A DNA stretch of 64,000 nucleotides from Lumbricus rubellus (GCA_945859605.1 OX243811.1:62666976-62730975); one strand, 5' to 3'. Positions 38,401 to 46,149 are shown, counted from the first letter of the stretch. The notes: generated by a model from the sequence alone, not told the origin. A program made the numbers and translations.

Positions 38401-39453
38401 AAGAAACATCTTAAACAGAAATTGCTATCTTCTATTACAATCATATTATAATGAAAGATTCTAAATTCTACTGCACTACTTTTTGTTTTATATCTCTTGC
38501 AGTTTTCTGGGCAAATTTCTTGTCATGTAATGCAAATTGAGCATTACTGTTGAACACTAAATTCTTCCAGTGCATTATGTAGCACACTGAGAAGCTGTTG
38601 TAGTGGTACTAAATGAATGTCTGCTTACATAAGGCTACATATCTCGCATAGAGGCGCTATATAAATGTTGTTAACCACAAATAATTAGATGAATAGCAAA
38701 TGTGCATAGCGTAACTGACACAATCTACAAAAAATCTTTGAGAGTTCTTTAATTAATGAGATCCTGAATTAATGCTAAGTGTGTCAGCTAGTCTCTTTAT
38801 GAATCAGTGTTCAGTCCAAATTTAGTGATTTGTTCGGTTGAAAGGCAAGAGGGAAATCTGAAAAGACATAGAAATGTTTCTACATTGACAGAAATCAATC
38901 AGTTAGAATTTATGTAGCACCTTTTCAAGGTTCCTGCTCAAGGACACAAAGCACGTGCTATATAAATTTGAAGACGGATGTACATGAAATCTGAGTGTCT
39001 CAAATTATACATGTATATGAGTTTGATTGTAGCATTCATTGTACGATGTTACAGTTGTAAATAGAATTAAAATTTTCTTTTCTTTGGTACAAATCAGGAA
39101 CACAAGCGCATCTCGACGTGTCTCGTCTCATTGCGACATTCCTCGTTCTCTTCCGAACGTTTGAGTTGCGAGGACCATTGGCACCGTACCCCATCAACGC
39201 CACCCAATTCAACGAGCATCTCAACAGCATCATTGCAGGTTGTGAGCTCGAAAGCTTTCCAAGATCCATGCGCAACCTGCTCACCTGCGCTGCTCGCTTC
39301 TGTCGGAGGATCGACACGAAGCATCCTCTACTCTATTCGAGACTCAATCTCGGCCGGTCGTGGCCGGAGGTTGCGGTCAATATGGGTCTTGCTTTGCCGG
39401 ATGAAATCGATGAAATTGGTGAAGCAGCATTAATGGCTTCGCTTCTTGGTTGA
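91..39453 (+). CDS. PARP4: PARP4 (vault poly-ADP-ribose polymerase), 5'-partial, 40 exons
   Basis: The family member in human cells is the mono/poly-ADP-ribosyltransferase of the vault ribonucleoprotein particle. Forty exons, all with plausible AG and GT borders and compatible phases, join into one open frame of about 7.4 kb (about 2466 codons) ending at TGA 39451-39453. The 5' end (BRCT and helical domain in the human protein) lies before the window. Domain order seen: PARP catalytic, VIT, VWA, post-VWA, ubiquitin-like, acidic linker, Pro/FG-rich region, Hsp70 substrate-binding segment, C-terminal vault-binding region. Human PARP4 has 1724 residues in total, so this protein is much longer; the extra length is the ubiquitin-like exon, the linker, the 853-codon exon and the Hsp70 part. 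Exon coordinates are given in the block entries. Gene identity is sure; the smallest linker exons are the least sure. Confidence 0.95.
1960..2133. repeat. 19-bp minisatellite, about 9 units, in PARP4 intron 3
   Basis: Unit TCATGCTCATGCTCTTGAG repeated almost perfectly head to tail. It lies between exons 3 and 4 and disrupts no exon. Near-identity of the units suggests recent expansion. Confidence 0.9.
3451..6312 (+). CDS. PARP4: PARP4 exons 5-9: VIT domain
   Basis: Exons 3451-3584, 3898-4122, 4662-4826, 5533-5652 and 6175-6312. This is the vault protein inter-alpha-trypsin (VIT) domain that precedes VWA in PARP4 and in inter-alpha-trypsin inhibitor heavy chains. Signature runs match human PARP4 closely: [63 protein letters not shown] and PRMWVEQLP. 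Phases are 1 into exon 5 and 0 afterwards. The intron between exons 7 and 8 carries a LINE remnant near 5005-5165. Confidence 0.93.
5005..5165 (+). mobile_element. Decayed LINE 3' end (RT C-terminal tail)
   Basis: Read in the frame [15 protein letters not shown], this matches the conserved GPxxWNSLP motif just before the end of L2/CR1-like reverse transcriptases. The frame is broken soon after. A similar degenerate remnant lies at about 13205-13270 (GPTASNCF). Confidence 0.6.
7015..9332 (+). CDS. PARP4: PARP4 exons 10-13: von Willebrand factor A domain
   Basis: Exons 7015-7201, 7655-7728, 8069-8256 and 9068-9332. The metal-ion-dependent adhesion site begins with DLSNS at 7087-7101 (DxSxS), and LVSDGH in exon 12 is the second VWA strand-end motif. 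Other matches to human PARP4 are [49 protein letters not shown] and [10 protein letters not shown]. Intron 12 (8257-9067) splits GGG with phase 2. VWA domains usually bind protein partners. No residue needed for metal binding is obviously missing. Confidence 0.92.
9555..11395 (+). CDS. PARP4: PARP4 exons 14-17: conserved region after VWA
   Basis: Exons 9555-9635, 10016-10096, 10492-10593 and 11297-11395, all phase 0 and all multiples of three (81, 81, 102, 99 bp). They match the human protein just after its VWA domain: [68 protein letters not shown]. In human PARP4 the Pro-rich linker follows directly. Here a ubiquitin-like exon is placed next. The intervening introns hold a 29-bp minisatellite (9636-9805), a 17-bp one (10378-10455) and a TG run (10629-10672). 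Confidence 0.9.
9636..9805. repeat. 29-bp minisatellite, 5-6 units, in PARP4 intron 14
   Basis: Units of GTACATACCCCATAAAAACA plus CATATAAAG start directly at the donor site of exon 14, so the first unit includes the GT of the intron. Long ORFs over it on the minus strand are repeat artefacts. Confidence 0.9.
10378..10455. repeat. 17-bp minisatellite, about 4.5 units
   Basis: Unit GAATGGATATGAATAAA tandemly repeated 40 bases upstream of PARP4 exon 16. Confidence 0.9.
10629..10672. repeat. (TG)n microsatellite
   Basis: About 20 TG units followed by a short GTGCGCGC run, just after exon 16. A second (GT)n run of similar length is at 13522-13565, after exon 20. Confidence 0.95.
11400..11600. 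repeat. Imperfect repeat of GAGTATCAGTATGTGGGGT
   Basis: Irregular units of about 20-40 bases following the donor site of exon 17. The rest of the intron to 12107 shows a short ORF at 11664-11873 of no recognised family. Confidence 0.7.
12108..12324 (+). CDS. PARP4: PARP4 exon 18: ubiquitin-like domain
   Basis: A single 217-bp exon, entered in phase 0 after CGG 11393-11395 and left in phase 1. It encodes about 72 residues with the ubiquitin layout: a first strand (VNVKTF), a second strand (FLLDLDL), then [10 protein letters not shown], which aligns with the ubiquitin DTIENVKAKI helix, then a strand with KISLYDD and a terminal VYGTLSE. There is no C-terminal GG, so it would be a fixed Ubl domain rather than a processed modifier. 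Human PARP4 has no such domain. The fold assignment rests on pattern alone; the exon phasing supports inclusion. Confidence 0.75.
12951..17797 (+). CDS. PARP4: PARP4 exons 19-24: start of acidic linker
   Basis: Exons 12951-13043, 13409-13478, 14083-14183, 15412-15444, 16019-16039 and 17669-17797. Most are symmetric phase 1-1 exons; exon 20 leaves phase 2 and exon 21 restores phase 1. The encoded peptide is acidic and low in structure ([52 protein letters not shown]). Exon 23 is a 21-bp microexon and exon 22 is 33 bp; both fit by phase and splice sites but are the least certain calls. The linker corresponds in position to the poorly conserved acidic region of human PARP4. Introns hold a (GT)n run, a tRNA-derived SINE, a reversed LINE and a ubiquitin fragment. 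Confidence 0.7.
13745..13870 (-). mobile_element. tRNA-derived SINE fragment
   Basis: On the minus strand a tRNA-like head reads GTGTAGTGGTAAGTTCTG (box A region, near 13840-13858), followed by a box B, AGATTCGAATCAACC (near 13803-13818). The body continues with a run also present at about 60385-60430 (GCAATTG, then GCTCAAAGTTCCTAC), which indicates a family. Too degenerate to be a tRNA gene. Confidence 0.65.
14290..15010 (-). mobile_element. 5'-truncated L2/CR1-like LINE, reverse transcriptase C-terminus
   Basis: The minus strand encodes, with breaks, [31 protein letters not shown], then [20 protein letters not shown] and NALSPSV. This is the usual order of motifs at the end of L2/CR1-clade reverse transcriptases (LDYCNSL, QNSAARL, GPxLWNxLP). 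Stop codons interrupt it. It lies in the intron between PARP4 exons 21 and 22, opposite in orientation to the gene. Confidence 0.82.
16271..16309. repeat. Perfect AT palindrome, 18-bp arms
   Basis: Arms 16271-16288 and 16292-16309 are exact reverse complements separated by three bases. Composition is almost pure AT, so chance formation from repeats is likely. Confidence 0.85.
16530..17155. repeat. GTAT/GTAC tetranucleotide repeat tract, interrupted by a ubiquitin fragment
   Basis: Degenerate (GTAT)n, (GTAC)n and GCAT-containing units flank 16751-17034 on both sides. The long ORFs in several frames here are products of the repeat. Confidence 0.92.
16751..17034 (+). pseudogene. Polyubiquitin coding fragment in PARP4 intron 23
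   Basis: An intronless stretch encodes the last residues of one unit (LRLRGG), one full ubiquitin-length unit of 76 codons, and the first residues of another (MQVFAKTLT). The middle unit keeps [26 protein letters not shown] and LRLRGG but differs from ubiquitin at many sites (for example [11 protein letters not shown] at the start and [12 protein letters not shown] near the end, losing Lys63). An extra PGG separates it from the next unit. There is no start codon context, no stop, and no fitting splice sites; it sits within a simple repeat. The frame is open, so the copy is either young or was constrained until recently. Confidence 0.88.
18381..18477 (-). repeat. Left arm of a ~98-bp inverted repeat in PARP4 intron 24
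   Basis: The reverse complement of this stretch matches 20109-20206 at roughly 80 percent (shared runs include GGGTACGGAATGCCTATATG and GGCCAATGA). The arms are 1.6 kb apart and may be terminal parts of one transposon or two copies of a short element. The DNA between (18478-20108) shows no gene. Confidence 0.7.
20109..20206 (+). repeat. Right arm of the ~98-bp inverted repeat
   Basis: Partner of 18381-18477. Just downstream, the minus strand at about 20290-20340 contains a box-B-like GGTTCGAATCCGGG, suggesting a tRNA-derived SINE piece. Confidence 0.65.
20642..31604 (+). CDS. PARP4: PARP4 exons 25-34: linker built from duplicated phase 1-1 exons
   Basis: Exons 20642-20734, 21212-21277, 23178-23276, 26212-26358, 26805-26891, 28367-28468, 29065-29142, 29596-29697, 30901-30993 and 31485-31604. 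Every one enters and leaves in phase 1 and is a multiple of three, so each can be added or skipped without a frameshift. Several are paralogous: exon 29 ([17 protein letters not shown], ending LSDD) with exon 33 ([17 protein letters not shown], ending LSDD); exon 30 ([12 protein letters not shown]) with exon 31 ([10 protein letters not shown]); exons 28 and 32 by flanking intron. Exon 28 carries a basic KKKKRR cluster next to SDSDSDSE, a possible nuclear localisation signal. No known domain is recognised. Confidence 0.78.
21650..21945 (+). mobile_element. LINE 3' fragment
   Basis: Encodes the RT C-terminal tail [20 protein letters not shown], then IKLKTVLF, followed by the 3' end GGAGTGCTATATAAATGTCC and a GAAT tail. 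It is the sister of the copy at 22365-22965 and of the reversed copy at 41694-41990. Confidence 0.85.
22365..22965 (+). mobile_element. LINE 3' fragment, interrupted by a MITE
   Basis: Same family as 21650-21945 but reaching further 5': [47 protein letters not shown], then [14 protein letters not shown] in a shifted frame. The 3' end GAAGCGCTATATACATTC is present. A 75-bp element sits inside at 22793-22867. Confidence 0.85.
22793..22867. mobile_element. 75-bp piggyBac-type MITE with TTAA target duplication
   Basis: Ends CCCTTTCCCGCCGG and CCGGCGGGAATGGG are inverted repeats, flanked on both sides by TTAA (22789-22792 and 22868-22871). The sister LINE copy at 21835-21845 shows the uninterrupted site with a single TTAA. 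TTAA duplication and CCC ends are typical of piggyBac-mobilised elements. Confidence 0.8.
22965..23010 (+). repeat. Member of a short repeat family (AAATACTATTTCAATAGTTTTCT)
   Basis: Related copies are at about 25280-25400, 28000-28155 and 28700-28780 (+) and 27495-27615 (-). The fuller copies share TGGTTTGTGCAATGGTCTGC and TATTGACCATTTTAAATACT. They lie only in the PARP4 linker introns and part of the spread is due to block duplication. Confidence 0.65.
23455..23780 (-). mobile_element. ~325-bp insertion in a duplicated intron block
   Basis: The intron after exon 27 aligns with the intron after exon 26 (21278-21525) except for this extra stretch, which begins near ATCAAATCAGAATCAAATC and ends near GTTAAGAAAGAAATA. 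Reverse-complemented it ends in AATAAATGGTATTTGATTTG, like the tail of a LINE or SINE. Inserted after the duplication. Confidence 0.65.
24174..25204. mobile_element. Solo LTR (1031 bp) with 5-bp target duplication
   Basis: Begins TGTAGCG and ends CGCTACA (7-bp inverted ends with the TG...CA rule) and is flanked by the direct repeat GACAG (24169-24173 and 25205-25209). There is no internal retroelement coding region next to it, so it is the remainder after LTR-LTR recombination. Its family (Gypsy, BEL or other) cannot be fixed from the LTR alone. It lies in the intron between PARP4 exons 27 and 28. Confidence 0.82.
26427..26578. repeat. (GAT)n / (GGT)n / (GGC)n and GATGACTATT repeats
   Basis: Trinucleotide tract followed by units of GATGACTATT and GATGACTAAT, upstream of exon 29. 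A comparable GGT/GAT tract at 30574-30670 precedes the paralogous exon 33, so the tract belongs to the duplicated block. Confidence 0.9.
27005..27280. repeat. 16-bp tandem repeat TTGTCCATATTAACCC, about 17 units
   Basis: Units vary slightly (TTGTCCATAATTAACCC and similar). It is in the PARP4 intron after exon 29. The units adjoin with no spacer. Confidence 0.92.
27770..27900 (+). mobile_element. LINE RT C-terminal remnant
   Basis: Encodes [20 protein letters not shown] followed by [10 protein letters not shown], the GPxxWNxLP and terminal basic motif of L2/CR1-like reverse transcriptases. Only a scrap remains. Confidence 0.65.
28915..29020 (+). mobile_element. LINE 3' tail
   Basis: GGGAGCGCCTCTGAGTGGAC, GAAGAGGCGCTATATAAGTT and a (GAAT)n tail match the 3' ends at 21900 and 22920. 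Shorter tails of the same kind occur at about 31690-31725, 54595-54650 and 58375-58445, and reversed ones at 29290-29400 and 59053-59110. Confidence 0.75.
32540..35098 (+). CDS. PARP4: PARP4 exon 35: 853-codon Pro/Ala/FG-rich exon
   Basis: One phase 1-1 exon of 2559 bp after the acceptor at 32539. The first half is low complexity: poly-proline runs (33000-33050), and many FG motifs such as [23 protein letters not shown] and GFGLFS, separated by Ala/Pro-rich spacers. Human PARP4 has a shorter Pro-rich stretch with FG motifs at the same place, so this is an expanded version. FG spacing resembles nucleoporin repeats but no function is implied. A TSPSYVPT run near 34300 resembles an RNA polymerase II CTD repeat by chance or convergence. 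The last third (from about 34771) is the Hsp70-like segment described separately. The frame is open over the whole exon. Confidence 0.9.
34771..35732 (+). CDS. PARP4: Hsp70-type substrate-binding segment within PARP4 (end of exon 35 plus exon 36)
   Basis: From 34771 the frame reads as the beta substrate-binding domain of Hsp70: [20 protein letters not shown], then [33 protein letters not shown], and [20 protein letters not shown]. Canonical Hsp70 has LSLGIET, VYEGER, NLLG, PRGVPQ and FDIDANGIL at these points. After intron 35099-35640, exon 36 (35641-35732) continues with [20 protein letters not shown], matching the start of the Hsp70 lid (SKEEIERMVQEAEKY). The nucleotide-binding domain is absent, as is the rest of the lid. 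Exon 36 enters in phase 1 and leaves in phase 0. It may bind extended peptides without ATP control; that is inference. Confidence 0.88.
35843..35960 (+). mobile_element. tRNA-derived SINE in PARP4 intron 36
   Basis: A tRNA-like head carries box A (GTAGTGGTTAGGATGCTGG, from 35861) and box B (GTGTTCACATCCCTGCC, from 35899), 38 bases apart as in tRNA genes. The tRNA-like fold is incomplete and it continues into non-tRNA sequence. Confidence 0.7.
36495..39453 (+). CDS. PARP4: PARP4 exons 37-40: C-terminal vault-binding region
   Basis: Exons 36495-36579, 37191-37288, 38284-38398 and 39098-39453, ending at TGA 39451-39453. In human PARP4 the C-terminal region binds the major vault protein and anchors the enzyme in the vault. 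Matching landmarks are [17 protein letters not shown] (human GFWKLTPELGLILNLNT), IENGLNSLG (human QKGIQSLG), [13 protein letters not shown] (human LLDLIATMLVL) and [15 protein letters not shown] (human PSICPRLELGNDWDS). The intron between exons 38 and 39 holds old reversed repeat DNA (37500-38100). Exon 37 is weakly conserved; exons 38-40 are firm. Confidence 0.9.
37500..38110 (-). repeat. Old repeat DNA in PARP4 intron 38, with (GAAC)n run
   Basis: The start (AGTACAGCCTTTATTACTCC) and the run GAATGAACGAACGAACGAAC near 37917-37957 resemble a reversed LINE-like tail. Minus-strand ORFs here are not of a recognised family. Confidence 0.45.
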
Positions 39454-41690
39454 ATGTGCTTTCGATGTTAATGACGTATTCTAAATAGTTTTTGATCAGC
39501 AAACTTTTCTGTTTAAGTTTGGTAATTTTCTTGTGCTAGATCAGTGGTTTTATGACGTTTTTCAGAGCAAGGTACCCTTACTAAAAGTCCATCTGTCTAT
39601 CTGCACCCGACTTTAATGATGATGAAGCAGTTCCTTGTACTTGACCACAGTGTTGTGATTATTTCTACAATACTTTTAGTTTAAACAAATGATTAATTCC
39701 CTATGCCAGTACTGTTAATCTGGGTTTTTAACCCATTCTGCCGCCAGCTTTGACACCCCTAGAGGCAGTTTCATGGCACCTATCATTGCACAGCAACCAA
39801 GTTTGGAAACACTGCTAAATGATATTGTTAGATCGCACCAAATGCTTCATTTGCTCGGAATTTAATAAATTTCTGGGTTGCAAATCACGATAGAGTGCTT
39901 TGTTGAACGTGCCGTTTATAAAGACAAATTCAGAATACAAAACGTTTTCTTGTTAGAGCTTTGTAATTTTATTTTAGTTGTTCAAGTAAAGTGGGAAAAA
40001 TGACACATTTCTACAGTGGACTTAGGAGTGTTAGTACTTGATGTGCTAGACTATCCCACTGTATCATTACTACTGGAATTAGTGTCAAAATCTGCAATGT
40101 TACGAGGGTTGCATTGTACGACGGCCTAAACTTAATTAAATGCTGCAATACATAGCTTTCACCATGTTTATTTGAAGTCTATGCTGTACTAGGGCACTTT
40201 ATGATGAGAGTCTGGTATATTTGAGCATTTCTAATGTACTTTAATTCAGATAAATTTATTAGTTGGCTTCTGGATAGTTTGTCAACGCTGTGCTTTAGTG
40301 TTTATGCTGAATTGCTTTTATTCCTGTGACTAATTAGTTTTAATCTACACTTGTAGCTTGTTGATTTTGATGTGTTTACACTGTTTTATTGATTTTTAGG
40401 TATGTAGGTATGAATGAGACAGGCAGATTTTCAAACTAATTTTACTGGTAAAGTTTATGTAAAGATTTTCATCTGCAGTATCTTCGATATTGAATGTTAA
40501 TGCGATTGTTAACATCTGAATGTGATTTACAGTGTAACATTATTAACAAAGACACAAACCAAGAAGTCTTTTGTCATCATCACGTTTATCAATTTGGTTT
40601 AAAAATAGAGAGCCATTCACTGATTTTCTTATCATGCTTCAATTTAAAAGTTTGTCTTTCCATATATTGTGATTTTGTTAAGTTTACCGGGACTAAAATA
40701 ATGTTGTTGTTGTAGATTGTGATATAATGTAAAATTTAACATAGAGTATAATGTTTGTGTCGCTAAAAAAAAGATCTTCATTGTTGTTGTAAACCGGCAG
40801 AGGTGTTTGCTTAATATGGGCTCTCAACTAGTAAAAATTAGTTGAAGATTGTAAAAGTCACGGCTTGCGCTATTTCATGCCTGCAACACAGTTAGTATAA
40901 GAACGCTATTTGTGGTTATGAAAGTTTGCTGTTTGGTTCATGTGACTAACATTACTAGACTGTTCAATGTCCACTGGTCTGATCTAACGAATTTTCAATA
41001 GTCTTTCACCATTTCAATGGAGATTAAGAACCAAAATACCAAAAATGTAATAAAAATTGTTCAAAACGTCAAACTATTGATAAAAGAGGGATCCTGCATA
41101 TGGTACATATTCTGCCATTTTGGATTGTTAATGATATTATTAAAGATTAATGTATAAAATTCACTGCATTTGACTTGTGTTTTCAAGCCAATGTTGTAAC
41201 TTCCATATTTAATGCACTCAAAACTGAACTATTGGAATTCACTCTATTCGTCAATGTTAATCTTCCCATGTAATCTAATCTATGAATTCTCCAAACCAGT
41301 TATCATAAAATGTCCAAGACATCATTTCATTGTTTTTAATAGTATTTACTACTTATCCTGAATGTGGGATGTCACTATAGAACACTTGAATGTCGATTGC
41401 TATCAGCATACATCTTTCATTAATTTTTTTTGTTCATTGCTGCTTGTTTCTGCATATTTTTGTCTGCATTACAAGTAAATCTTTTTGCATTTCAGTTGCT
41501 TTTGTTAATCAAGAATTCATCAAAGTGTACTTGTTGAGTTGTGTTATATCATTTCTAAACAAAAAGAAAAATTAACATTTTTTAAACATTTTAATTAGCA
41601 AAAACCATTAAAAGGTTCTTTTTGCCTGATGAAAAATTTGGGTTTCCTTTTATATAGATCAGCTTGTTGCAAAGCATAGAGAACCAGTAC
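39454..41690. other. Downstream flank of PARP4
   Basis: AT-rich DNA with the presumed 3' UTR and no coding signal. Short ORFs (for example 40494-40715 and 41390-41575) have no recognisable family and no splice context. Confidence 0.6.
39864..39869 (+). promoter_or_regulatory. Candidate PARP4 polyadenylation signal AATAAA
   Basis: First canonical hexamer downstream of the PARP4 stop, about 410 bases after it. It would give a 3' UTR of roughly 430 bases. Such hexamers are frequent in AT-rich DNA, so this is only a candidate. Confidence 0.35.
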
Positions 41691-41693
41691 ATT

Positions 41694-41990
41694 CATTCAT
41701 TCATTCGGACATTTATACAGCGCTCCTTCAAGTAAAAGAAACTACTCAGAGGCGCTCGATCCCGACTCCAGCATGCCCAAAAAGAACAGTTTTAAGTTTA
41801 GTAAGGAACGATCCTGGTGGAGTAGTCCCAGGGTGTAGGCGTAGCTCAAATGGAAGGCCATTCCAGACCACTGACCAACCACAGAAAAGGCTCATTTCTT
41901 CTTGGTAGCAGTACGAGCAAAAGGAACCAAGAGGTCTCCCTTATCAGCAGAGTGTAGCTGACGACGTCCTTTGGATACCCAATGTAAGGT
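41694..41990 (-). mobile_element. Reversed LINE 3' fragment
   Basis: Reverse complement of the 21650-21945 element: a CATTC tail, GGACATTTATACAGCGCTCC, then the RT C-terminus with the same CTACACTCTGCTGATAAGGG run. Long near-identity to that copy suggests a fairly recent family. Confidence 0.85.
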
Positions 41991-41999
41991 TGCATTGTG

Positions 42000-42750
42000 C
42001 TTGTATAAAACATTAAGATCAAATTCCTTTTGTCCTTAGTTGGTAAATGACATCAAGTGATCGCAGACTGAGTGCGTACTGACATCGTCTTAGCAGTGAA
42101 TATTTCATGTAGTAGTCGGCCAACATGCGATTGCTACAGTTGACCATCACCACCAATTAATGAGCGATTCCAAGCAAAGCCATAGAGAGGTATGGCTGCC
42201 AACCGTCCCGGATTCGCCGGGACAGTCCCGGAATCGGCCCTTGCGTCCTGTACGTGTCCCGGATTGATCTCAAATTGTCCCGGAATTTGAAGAGAATTCG
42301 TTTTTTGAATAAATGATGTTCTTATTTTCGCATATTAACAGGGGTTATTTTAAGGAAATTTCTCAACTGCACATAATTATCAGAATAGCATCCTACATCG
42401 GGTAGATTGGTCATTATTGAGACTAAGGCCTAATTCTTCTTCTTCTTATTCTTCTTCTTCCTATTATTATTATTTATTATTAGGCCCCTATTATTATCAG
42501 TAGTAGTAGTAATTTATTATTATTATTTTATTATTATTAATATTATTAGCATTATCGTGATAATGTAACTGGCTAAGTTTATAAACCTACTTCTCCAAAG
42601 AGCAGTGTTTAATCTAGTCCCCTTCCACTGGGGGGGGGGGAAATCAGGTTTCTGGGGGGGGGGAGACAATCGGGTGTCCGAAGGACTCTCATGAGGTACG
42701 TAGCGCCGAGACGGGTTGGGGAAGGAGTATGGGGAGGGGATGTGCCCCTT
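42000..42750. other. Intergenic DNA with GTCCCGG repeats and a G-run region
   Basis: Between 42200 and 42290 GTCCCGG(A) recurs four to five times in both orientations, which may be transposon end sequence. Poly-G runs occur near 42630 and 42655. No gene seen. Confidence 0.5.
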
Positions 42751-42752
42751 CC

Positions 42753-43350
42753 CATCAGAAATTTTTTGAATTTCCACATTGCATTGGTACCATTTTAAGG
42801 TGTCATCTTAACAAAGATACCTGTACTTTTCAGAGCCTCATCAGAATCTTTTTGAATTTCCACATTGCAATGGTACCATTTTAAGGTGTCATCTTAACAA
42901 AATACCTGTACTTTTCAGAGCCTCATCAGAAACTTTTTGAATTTCCACATTGCAATGGTAGCATTTTATGGTGTCATTTTAATAAAATACCTGTAATTTT
43001 TCAGAGCCTCGTCAGAAACTTTTTGAATTTCCACATTGCAATGGTAGCATTTTAAGTTGTCATTTTAACAAAACACCTTTACTTTTTCAGAGCCTCATCA
43101 GAAACTCTTTGAATTTCCACATTGCAATGGTAGCGTTTTAATGTGTCATCTTAACAAAATGCCTATCCTTTTTCAGAGTCTCATCGGAAACTTTTTGAAT
43201 TTCCACATTGCAATGGTAGCATTTTAAGGTGTCATTTTAAAAAAATACCTGTAATTTTTCAGAGCCTCATCAAAAACTTTTTGAATTTTCACATTGCAAT
43301 GGCAGCATTTTAAGGTGTCATCTTAACAAAATACCTGTAATTTTCAGTGC
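42753..43350. repeat. 86-bp satellite-like tandem repeat, 7 units
   Basis: Units start near 42753, 42839, 42924, 43010, 43096, 43182 and 43268. Shared segments are TTTTTGAATTTCCACATTGC, AATGGTAGCATTTTAAGGTG and TCAGAGCCTCATCAGAAACT. Units differ by scattered substitutions. Confidence 0.92.
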
Positions 43351-44411
43351 TTATAAGAGTGGGCTAAGACTTAAATAAATATAAGCAACACGTAACAAAT
43401 ATTTGGAGTGGGGCTATTTCCAAACTATAATGGTACCATTTTAAGGTGCCATTTTAGCAAAATAACTCCATTAGACTATTCAGTACTGATAAAAAAGTTT
43501 TTAGGATTCAATGTAAATTATAATTTTAAAAAAATATCTGTATGTATCGAGTTCAGCAGCTCAGTTCTCCAGTTGCTGAGTTATTCTAATGAATAAATGC
43601 AGACATGAGTAATATAATAGTAGCCTATATAAGCTGACGTTTCAGCACTATATCAGTTTAACCATAATTTTGCAAGATGGTCCTGAATTGCTGACCAGGT
43701 CGTACTTTTTGAAATCATATTTAATGGTACACAAACCAACCAAGAACTAAAAAAACTACCGGTACCAAATTCAGGTAGCCATGTGTAGTAATGATGTTGT
43801 TTTTAGGTTTTACTATAATTTTATGTGTTCAAATAATAGGACCAAACATTTTTAAATTTTACAGTTTAAAATTTGAAGGATACCACTGGTGAGAAGCCAT
43901 TCAGTTGTACAAAAGTAGTATTTGTACAAATATTAGCAGTAAGTTATTCTCATTTTAGCAGGGTTGTGTCATATATTAATGACAGTAAATAATAACATTA
44001 TAACCCTTAACCATATAAAAATTAATAGTATTACAGAATTTACAGTATATTATAACAGTTCACGTAATACGATGATGCAGACAGCAACTAAGCTAAGCGT
44101 TATTTGGCTTGCATCAGACAGCTTGTTTGAAAATGCCATGTCTTTATCTCTAGACTTGTTTTCTTGTATTTTATGCCAATAGAGTTGTCAATAGAAATTT
44201 AAAGTTAGATTCACGGCAAAAATGTCTTATAATCTTGTTTGTTACAAGTAGTTTAATTAAAATATATTGGTTACTTACATTGTTTATGCGATTGTGTGTA
44301 AAAAAGTAACTGCACAAAACCTGATTTTCAACTGCACAAATTCTTTTTCCAACTACACACTTTGTGTCCAGCTGCACGTTAAAATAACCCCTGCATATTA
44401 AACTCAACTCA
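43351..44411. other. Intergenic AT-rich DNA
   Basis: A partial further unit of the 86-bp repeat (TGGTACCATTTTAAGGTGCC near 43430) is visible at the left. No coding signal seen in the rest. Confidence 0.5.
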
Positions 44412-44896
44412 TATATGTGACCTCGGCGGAGACAAGGGACCACTTGTCGCTTTCTAGAAAGCTAGATAATGCCGTTTTCACTAAGAACATGAATATTCAT
44501 CGAATTTTGGTTATTGCATCCAATAGCAGCATAGACATCTGGGGCTCATTTTACTATGTACAATATTCATACGCGTGCTATATTAAGCACAGGTTCGGCA
44601 ACTTTACACATGGACAGAGATCGTTTGAAAAGGGCCCACTTGTCGCTCAGCCTGTTGTCAAGCGCTGTAATCTACCTCGCTATTTTCATATCAGGAAGGC
44701 ATAAATATTTCCATTATTTTTAACATTGAGCAATATTTATATTAAATATAAAATGTTTTCCAATGAAACTGGATAACTTTTATTAAAAATGTACAAGTTA
44801 GGTCTTCAATAATGATTTTTAAACATAGAACTATTTCTTGTAGCGAAGACATACTGGGTTGCAGAGTGGCCGTGATTTAAATGTCCGACAATAACA

Positions 44897-46130
44897 ATGG
44901 CGGAACGTGCTGATAAAACCGAAATAGAGATTGCTAAATTGTTAAATTTAAAATTATCTTCAGAAGAAGTTGTAATTGTTTTAAACGATTATTTCACACG
45001 AGCTAAAGATTCCGACAGTGAGGAGGATGGGGAGGAGTCCAACGATGAGCACAGTATAGAGCGCAGTGAGGTAAGTTTTAGGGGTCCCTCCGGATCCCAG
45101 AATCATCGAAAACGCTAAAAACACACTTATTTGTTTGCTTATTTTTACTTTGAGTCTAAAGAAAATAAATTTCGGGGTTTCGGCCGAAATTCGTTTCTGC
45201 GATTCGGGTTTCGGGGATTCGCTACGCACCCAGTTTTAGTTGTTGCCATACACCTCATGTTTAGCCTACATAAATTAAATTTTCACCCGAAAGTGACCTG
45301 TCGATTTGATTATTGTAGCTTCTAAGCAGAACCTACAAATCGGTAACTACTTCTAATAGATAGCTAGAACAAGTTTCACAGACTGTTAGGCCAGTACCTT
45401 CTAGCATTCACTCACGAGAGCATGTGTTTATCAACTGAAATAATTTTAACATGCGGTAAGCGTATCCTTTGTATCTAGTGTAAAAAAATATTTACGAGTT
45501 TTGTCTGTATAGATTCTCCGATTAACAAGTGCATAATTATTATCCTTGAACTCAAAGAAATTGATATTCAAATTTAGTTTTCACTGTTTTTAAGACTCAA
45601 TTTAATTACTTACATTTAAAATTACATGAAACCATTCTTAATTCTTACCTGGCAATGTATTGATTTTTATTCCTCATTTTGTGTGTGTTGTTTCAGACAC
45701 CTTCAAACATGCCAGGTTATGTTATCTGCCACAAGGAACTAAGCGACCAAGGAATCACACACACAAACTGTTTGACGCTGAGGATGAAGAACTAGCAAAT
45801 CGCCCAGAAACAGTTCTTCCATTGGGACTTTCCACTGATAGAAAGCAATACCTATTTCAGAATATTCGCAGATTCTGCACCGAGGAGGCCAAAGACACAC
45901 TTTGCCCACAACCTACTCATGATGCCCTGTCTGAGCAAACATCAGCTGATCAGGAACTAGATGGCTTTCCAACATCATCAAAACCCTCCACAACGGTTAC
46001 TGACCCTTTAGTGGCCCGTCGAGCACCATCTGTTTGTGGATTTTGTAAAGAGACTGGTCATATTAACAGAAAAAACCAAGACGGATTATTCATGTGCCCA
46101 AAACGTAGGGCTGAAGAAAATAAACAATAG
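44897..46130 (+). pseudogene. Transposon-borne ORF: acidic N-terminal exon and zinc-knuckle-like C-terminal part
   Basis: Part 1 (44897-45070) starts with ATG and encodes 58 residues ending in an acidic stretch (DSDSEEDGEESNDE) before a good donor GAG|GTAAGT. Part 2 is open up to TAG at 46128-46130 and ends with C-x2-C-x4-H-x11-C (CGFCKETGH, then FMCPKR), reminiscent of a CCHC knuckle with a stretched last spacing. The obvious acceptor (TTTCAG, 45696) joins part 1 in a frame that stops at 45795, not in the long frame, so either another splice is used or a frameshift has occurred. Catalytic transposase motifs are not seen. The product is unknown. Confidence 0.55.
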
Positions 46131-46149
46131 GTGCTAGCTTGAACAGGAA

